Assembly (NCBI RefSeq): GCF_000189635.1
Contig: NW_002476267.1
Span: 19,345 to 83,344 of the forward strand
Direction: 5' to 3'
DNA: 64,000 bases
From: Tetrahymena thermophila SB210
Lineage: Eukaryota > Ciliophora > Oligohymenophorea > Hymenostomatida > Tetrahymenidae
Numbering within the stretch: position 1 is the stretch's first letter; each line of letters opens with the position of its first letter. This document shows positions 59,745-64,000 of the stretch, piece after piece. The notes beneath the pieces were generated by a model that was not told the origin of the DNA, did no database searches, and saw nothing but the letters and a program-made list of their open reading frames with translations. Both the position numbers and the translations under genes were made by a program.

Positions 59745-61879
59745 TTCAATGATTTTAATTTAATTGATTTTTATTTAATATAAATTATTATATTTATTTT
59801 TTAAGATAAATACTCTTTTTTTAAAGAATAAATAAGAAGTGAAATCTATCTAGATGTTTTATTATAATTAAAAAAACTATTTAAGTAAATCACTTGTAAT
59901 TAAATATTTGTGTTTACTTACTTAAACTCCAAATATATTTATTAATTTGAATTTTGAGTTATTTAGGTTAAATATTAATCAAGCTAAATTAATTAATTTT
60001 GTCAGTAAAAATAAAAACCGATCACCAAATTAAATAGTGATAGAAAATAATTGTAGCAATTAATAGCGATCTTAATTAAATACAAAGACCTCTGTATTGC
60101 ATATTTTTAGCTTATTTCTTTCATAATTTCTTTCTAATTTTAATTTTTTAGTTCTACAAAGTGGTAGTTAGTTAGTGGTAATTTTATAAACAATTTGTAT
60201 CAATTTAAAATAAATTTTAGGAATAAAATAAACAACAATTAATATTTCTAAAAAAAAAATTCTAAATTTATGAAGACATACTAGCATATTATAGCTAAAC
60301 TTATTCTTTAATAGAATCAATTAAAAATTATCTTTCTAAAAATTTTGCCTAGAACCATAAATTAATCCCTTAAAATAATCTACTTTATACTTTTATTTGA
60401 ACTCAGTAAATTAACTCGTATATTTATATTGTTAAAGCTTAATTCAAGATGTCATAGGGATATATTTATATATACATCTGCTCTGACATGCCATATAACA
60501 TTATTATAGATAAAATGTATACATCTTATAATAGTTTCTTAAAATATTCATATACTACTTGAATCATTAAGTTAAAATATTTTCTTCTTAAATAATAATT
60601 TGACTTAACTCTCAAATTAGATTTCAATCAACATAGAATTTTAAATTATTTATTTTTCTTTGAGTTTATTAATTAATTCATAATCAACTCTGTCACATCA
60701 CTGAAATTTTTAGTTGATTTTAATGAATTAATATTAATAACTAATTTAACAAATATTTAAAGCACCACCCATCTTTATAAGTGATAATTTATATTAACAG
60801 GTTCTAAAAGTTTATTCACTAAATTTATTTCTTTTAGCTGATATCTAAGCCAATTCTAACTCAATAGGGTATCTTTAAAAGTAATAATATAAAAAGAATT
60901 AATAATTAGATAAATTAAATAAATCTAATAGATTTAGTACTAGAAATTAATTGATTTATAATCAAATCAATACAAAAGCTAAAACTGATAACATTTGTTC
61001 TAAACATTAAATAAGATCAATTTTCTTCTTTAAATAATAATTTGACTTAACATTCAAATTAGATTTCAATCAACATAGAATTTTATATTATTTATTTTTC
61101 TTTGAGTTTATTAATTAATTAATTAATTAGTTCATAATCACCTCTTACAGATCACTGAAATTTTTAGTTGATTTTAAGAATTAATATTAATAGCTAATTT
61201 AAATAATATTTAAAGCACCACTCATCTTTAAAAATGATAATTTATATTAACAGGTTCTAACAGTTTATTCACTAAATTTATTTCTTTTAGCTGATATCTA
61301 AGCCAATTCCAACTCCATAGGGCATCTTTAAAAGTAATAATATAAAAATAATTAATAATTAAATAAATCTAATAGATTTAGTACTAGAAATTGATTGATT
61401 TATAATCAAATCAACACAAAAACTAAAACTGATAACATCTGTTCTATACACTAGAACCCTAACTTATAATTAATTCAAAAATAGAAGGTTAAGCTGACTA
61501 AATATGCTCGCTCATCTTCATAATTTTTTTGAAAAGAAATTTATTATGCAATTAGCAATAAAATGTGTCTAAAATAATTAATAATTACAATTTAATTAAA
61601 TGAATGAGTATTAATAAGAATTCATATTCAATTATAAATAGAATAACTAGAAGGACGTATAAAAACCAAATGTAATCAAAGATTAGTTTACCATAATTTT
61701 AATAGTCATAAATTAGACACTGAAATATTTAATGAAAATTTATCTTTTTATCTATTGTGTATCTCTATATTAAGATACCCTCCTAACATAAGATCCATCC
61801 CTACAAGAAGACCCCTTATTTTTGAAATTATAATAAATTAAATTAATAATTAATTATAATTCTATTATAAAAAATATAT
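59745..61879. other. Long intergenic region with tandem duplication
   Basis: No intact gene is recognised. 60580-61445 is a 441-bp tandem duplication with short minus-strand coding-like remnants. Confidence 0.5.
60580..61445. repeat. Tandem duplication, two units of about 440 bp
   Basis: Units start near 60580 and 61021 and are highly similar. On the minus strand both contain N-W-L-R-Y-Q-L-K-E-I-N-L-V-N-K-L-L. The first stays open for about 80 codons while the second stops after R. They look like remnants of a coding segment. Confidence 0.8.
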
Positions 61880-62760
61880 ATAAATTAGATTTTTTAATAA
61901 ATAAATAAATAAATAAATAAATAAAAAATATATTTCATAATAAGTGTCAGGCAAACCATCAAATTTTTTTTTGTATGGCATAATGCTATAATTAGAAATA
62001 TTATAAATATTCCTAAAATTACAGAGCTAAAACAGAAAAATCTACTGATAAACATTATTTTTATAATACTTAAGAACATTAACTACCAGATTTTTTTCAA
62101 ATATTACTAAATAAATAACTGGCTGTCTTTAATTCCTACTATATTTTTAAGTATATGTTTTAAATAAAAATATTAAGTTTAAATAGTGAATGTGATATCT
62201 CTTCATAAAACCAAATATATAAATTAATATTTGATAATTAATTAATTATTATATTTATTTGTTCTTTTTATCCATTTATTATTAATTAATTAATTAAATT
62301 TCATAAACTGCTATTCAATATTTTTCAAAAAAAAAATAAATGATATAATAGATTAAATATTACAATAGCTTAGAAAAAGTAATTATTATTTTTTTATTAA
62401 TATATTTTAAATTTATATTAATTAATAAAAAAAGTTTAAAAGCTCTTCACTTTTATCTCATTAGGTTCTCCATATTAATCTGAGGTATATTTAATTTAAA
62501 AATATTATTTTTATTATTATTAATATTTTTGTATATTTAATTTTAAATTGATTTAAATAAAAAATTTATATAAAAGAAATTATCATCATTATTTATTGAT
62601 TTTTATTAAAACTTAAATTTTTTAGCTATTTTAACTTAATTTTAATTTCAATTTTTAATTATTTATTTATTTATTATTCATTTTTTATTATTTGATATTT
62701 TTTCTTCATTTTTGCTATCAAAACTTACACTTAATAAAAGCTATTTATTTGTTTTACTTT
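61880..62760. repeat. 5' module of LRR genes, inverted copy
   Basis: Reverse complement of 1-1150 and 8127-9285, with a TAAA microsatellite at its left end (about 61895-61925). Contains exons 1 and 2 of the rightmost LRR gene. A partly deleted repeat unit follows at about 62700-62760. Confidence 0.8.
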
Positions 62761-63763
62761 ATTATATTTTTAATTATAAAAGTTAATTTAAAACATTAGA
62801 GTTCTTTTAATTTATTTGATTTGTTTTCCTTTTTCTTTTTATTATGATTTCTTATTTTTTAATTCTTTGTTCATTTTATCAATTATTAATTAATCTTATT
62901 ATTTCATATTTTTTCTTCATTTTTTCCTTCTAATTAACTATTTAATCATATATTTTTTCTTCAATATTTAAAAAGTAAGAATAATTTTGGTGATGAAGGT
63001 GCATCAGGCTTAGGTTCTGCTTTAGCAAATTGCATTAATCTCTCAAATTTGACACTTAACCTTGGGTAAGAACAGTTTATTTGTTTTGGATTGTGATATT
63101 TTTAATTTTAAAAACTAATTTAAAACAACAAAGCTCATTTTTCTTTTTCTTTTTATTGTGCTTGCTTTTTTTGTTCTTTCTTTCTTTGTTAATTTAGCTC
63201 ATCATTTTATTTTCAAATTTTGCTTTTATTATTAATTAATTAATCTTATTATTTCATATTTTTTCTTCATTTTATCCTTCTAATTAACTATTTAATCATA
63301 TATTTTTTCTTCAATATTTAAAAAGTTACAATATAATTAGTGCAATGGGTGCATCAAGCTTAGGTTCTGCTTTAGCAAATTGCATTAATCTCTCAAATTT
63401 GACATTTAACCTTAGGTAAGAACAGTTTATTTGTTTTGGATTGTGATATTTTAATTTTAAAAACTAATTTAAAACAACAAAGCTCTTTTTTCTTTTCTTT
63501 TTATTGTGCTTGCTTTTTTTGTTCTTTCTTTCTTTGTTAATTTAGCTCATCATTTTATTTTCAAATTTTTCTTTTATTATCAATTAATTAATCTTATTAT
63601 TTCATATTTTTTCTTCATTTTTTCCTTCTAATTAACTATTTAATCATATATTTTTTCTTCAATATTTAAAAAGTTACAATAAAATTGGTGATGAAGGTGC
63701 ATCAGGCTTAGGTTCTGCTTTAGCAAATTGCATTAATCTCTCGAATTTGACACTCGACCTTAT
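62340..63763 (+). CDS. Leucine-rich-repeat protein, 5' part (runs off right edge)
   Basis: Exon 1 62340-62378 (M-I-Q-Q-I-K-Y-Y-N-S-L-E-K), exon 2 62435-62484, then 90-nt LRR exons at 62976-63065, 63326-63415 and 63674-63763. The last donor in view is GTAAAAACAG. The sequence continues as intron to the window end. LRR core is N-x-x-G-D-E-G-A-S-G-L-G-S-A-L-A-N-C. Units are as regular (about 349 bp) as in the 18-LRR gene, suggesting a recently homogenised array. Confidence 0.8.
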
Positions 63764-64000
63764 GTAAAAACAGTTTATTTGTTTTGGATTGTGATATTTT
63801 AATTATAAAAACTAATTTAAAACAACAAACCTCTTTTTTCTTTTTCTTTTTATTGTGCTTGCTTTTTTTGTTCTTTCTTTCTTTGTTAATTTAGCTCATC
63901 ATTTTATTTTCAAATTTTGCTTTTATTATTATCAATTAATTAATCTTATTACTTCAAATTTTTTCTTCATTTTTTCCTTCTAATTAACTATTTAATCATA
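62930..64000. repeat. Tandem LRR exon-intron array, right edge
   Basis: Three units of about 349 bp plus part of a fourth intron; nearly identical to each other and the inverse of the first array. Confidence 0.9.

Noticed and set aside
1..64000. tRNA genes or telomeric GGGGTT repeats
   Set aside because: I looked for T-arm-like motifs and GGGGTT runs on both strands and found no convincing case.

Overview
The window is ciliate nuclear DNA, almost certainly Tetrahymena. It is extremely AT-rich. Long reading frames exist only when TAA and TAG are read as glutamine and TGA is the sole stop. Seven 120-nt copies of a Tetrahymena-type 5S rRNA gene are present. All products below use that code; with the standard code the genes look like 60-110 residue fragments. 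Nothing shows whether this is macronuclear or micronuclear sequence, and no GGGGTT telomere repeat is seen.

Main result: four tracts of ~345-bp tandem repeats (about 1.7-7.9 kb, 37.6-42.9 kb, 51.8-55.4 kb, 62.9 kb to the right edge) look like satellite DNA but read as split genes for leucine-rich-repeat (LRR) proteins. Each unit holds one exon of exactly 90 nt (one 30-residue LRR) plus a repeated intron. All 46 LRR exons found are 90 nt and open, with the same phase. Each gene starts with a conserved 39-nt exon and a 50-nt exon, and the three complete ones end in a conserved short last exon. Predicted products are 598 residues (18 repeats, minus strand), 511 (15, plus) and 360 (10, minus). 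Two more genes run off the left and right edges.

Layout: 0-9.3 kb, 5' end of one LRR gene and a complete one. 9.5-15.1 kb, two divergent genes of the cysteine-rich/beta-helix membrane-protein type. 15.1-33 kb, a segmental duplication carrying a P2C (Na,K-ATPase alpha-like) gene; the left copy is broken by a 100-N gap with an 830-bp overlap. 23.7-25.3 kb, first of five copies of an unrecognised multi-pass membrane protein. 33.4-35.1 kb, seven tandem 5S genes. 36.9-43.0 kb, plus-strand LRR gene. 44.1-50.9 kb, three membrane-protein copies (one lacking its 5' end) with decayed 5S pieces. 51.5-55.8 kb, third LRR gene. 56.8-58.4 kb, fifth membrane-protein copy. 59.4-59.7 kb, a small secreted protein with an endosulfine-like motif. 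60.6-61.4 kb, a tandem duplication. 62.3 kb to the end, start of the last LRR gene.

The locus looks like a rapidly duplicating family region. LRR genes vary in exon number, ATPase copies show a mosaic, and 5S genes plus the membrane-protein family appear to have spread as a divergent module. Functions of the LRR and membrane-protein families are not known from the sequence.
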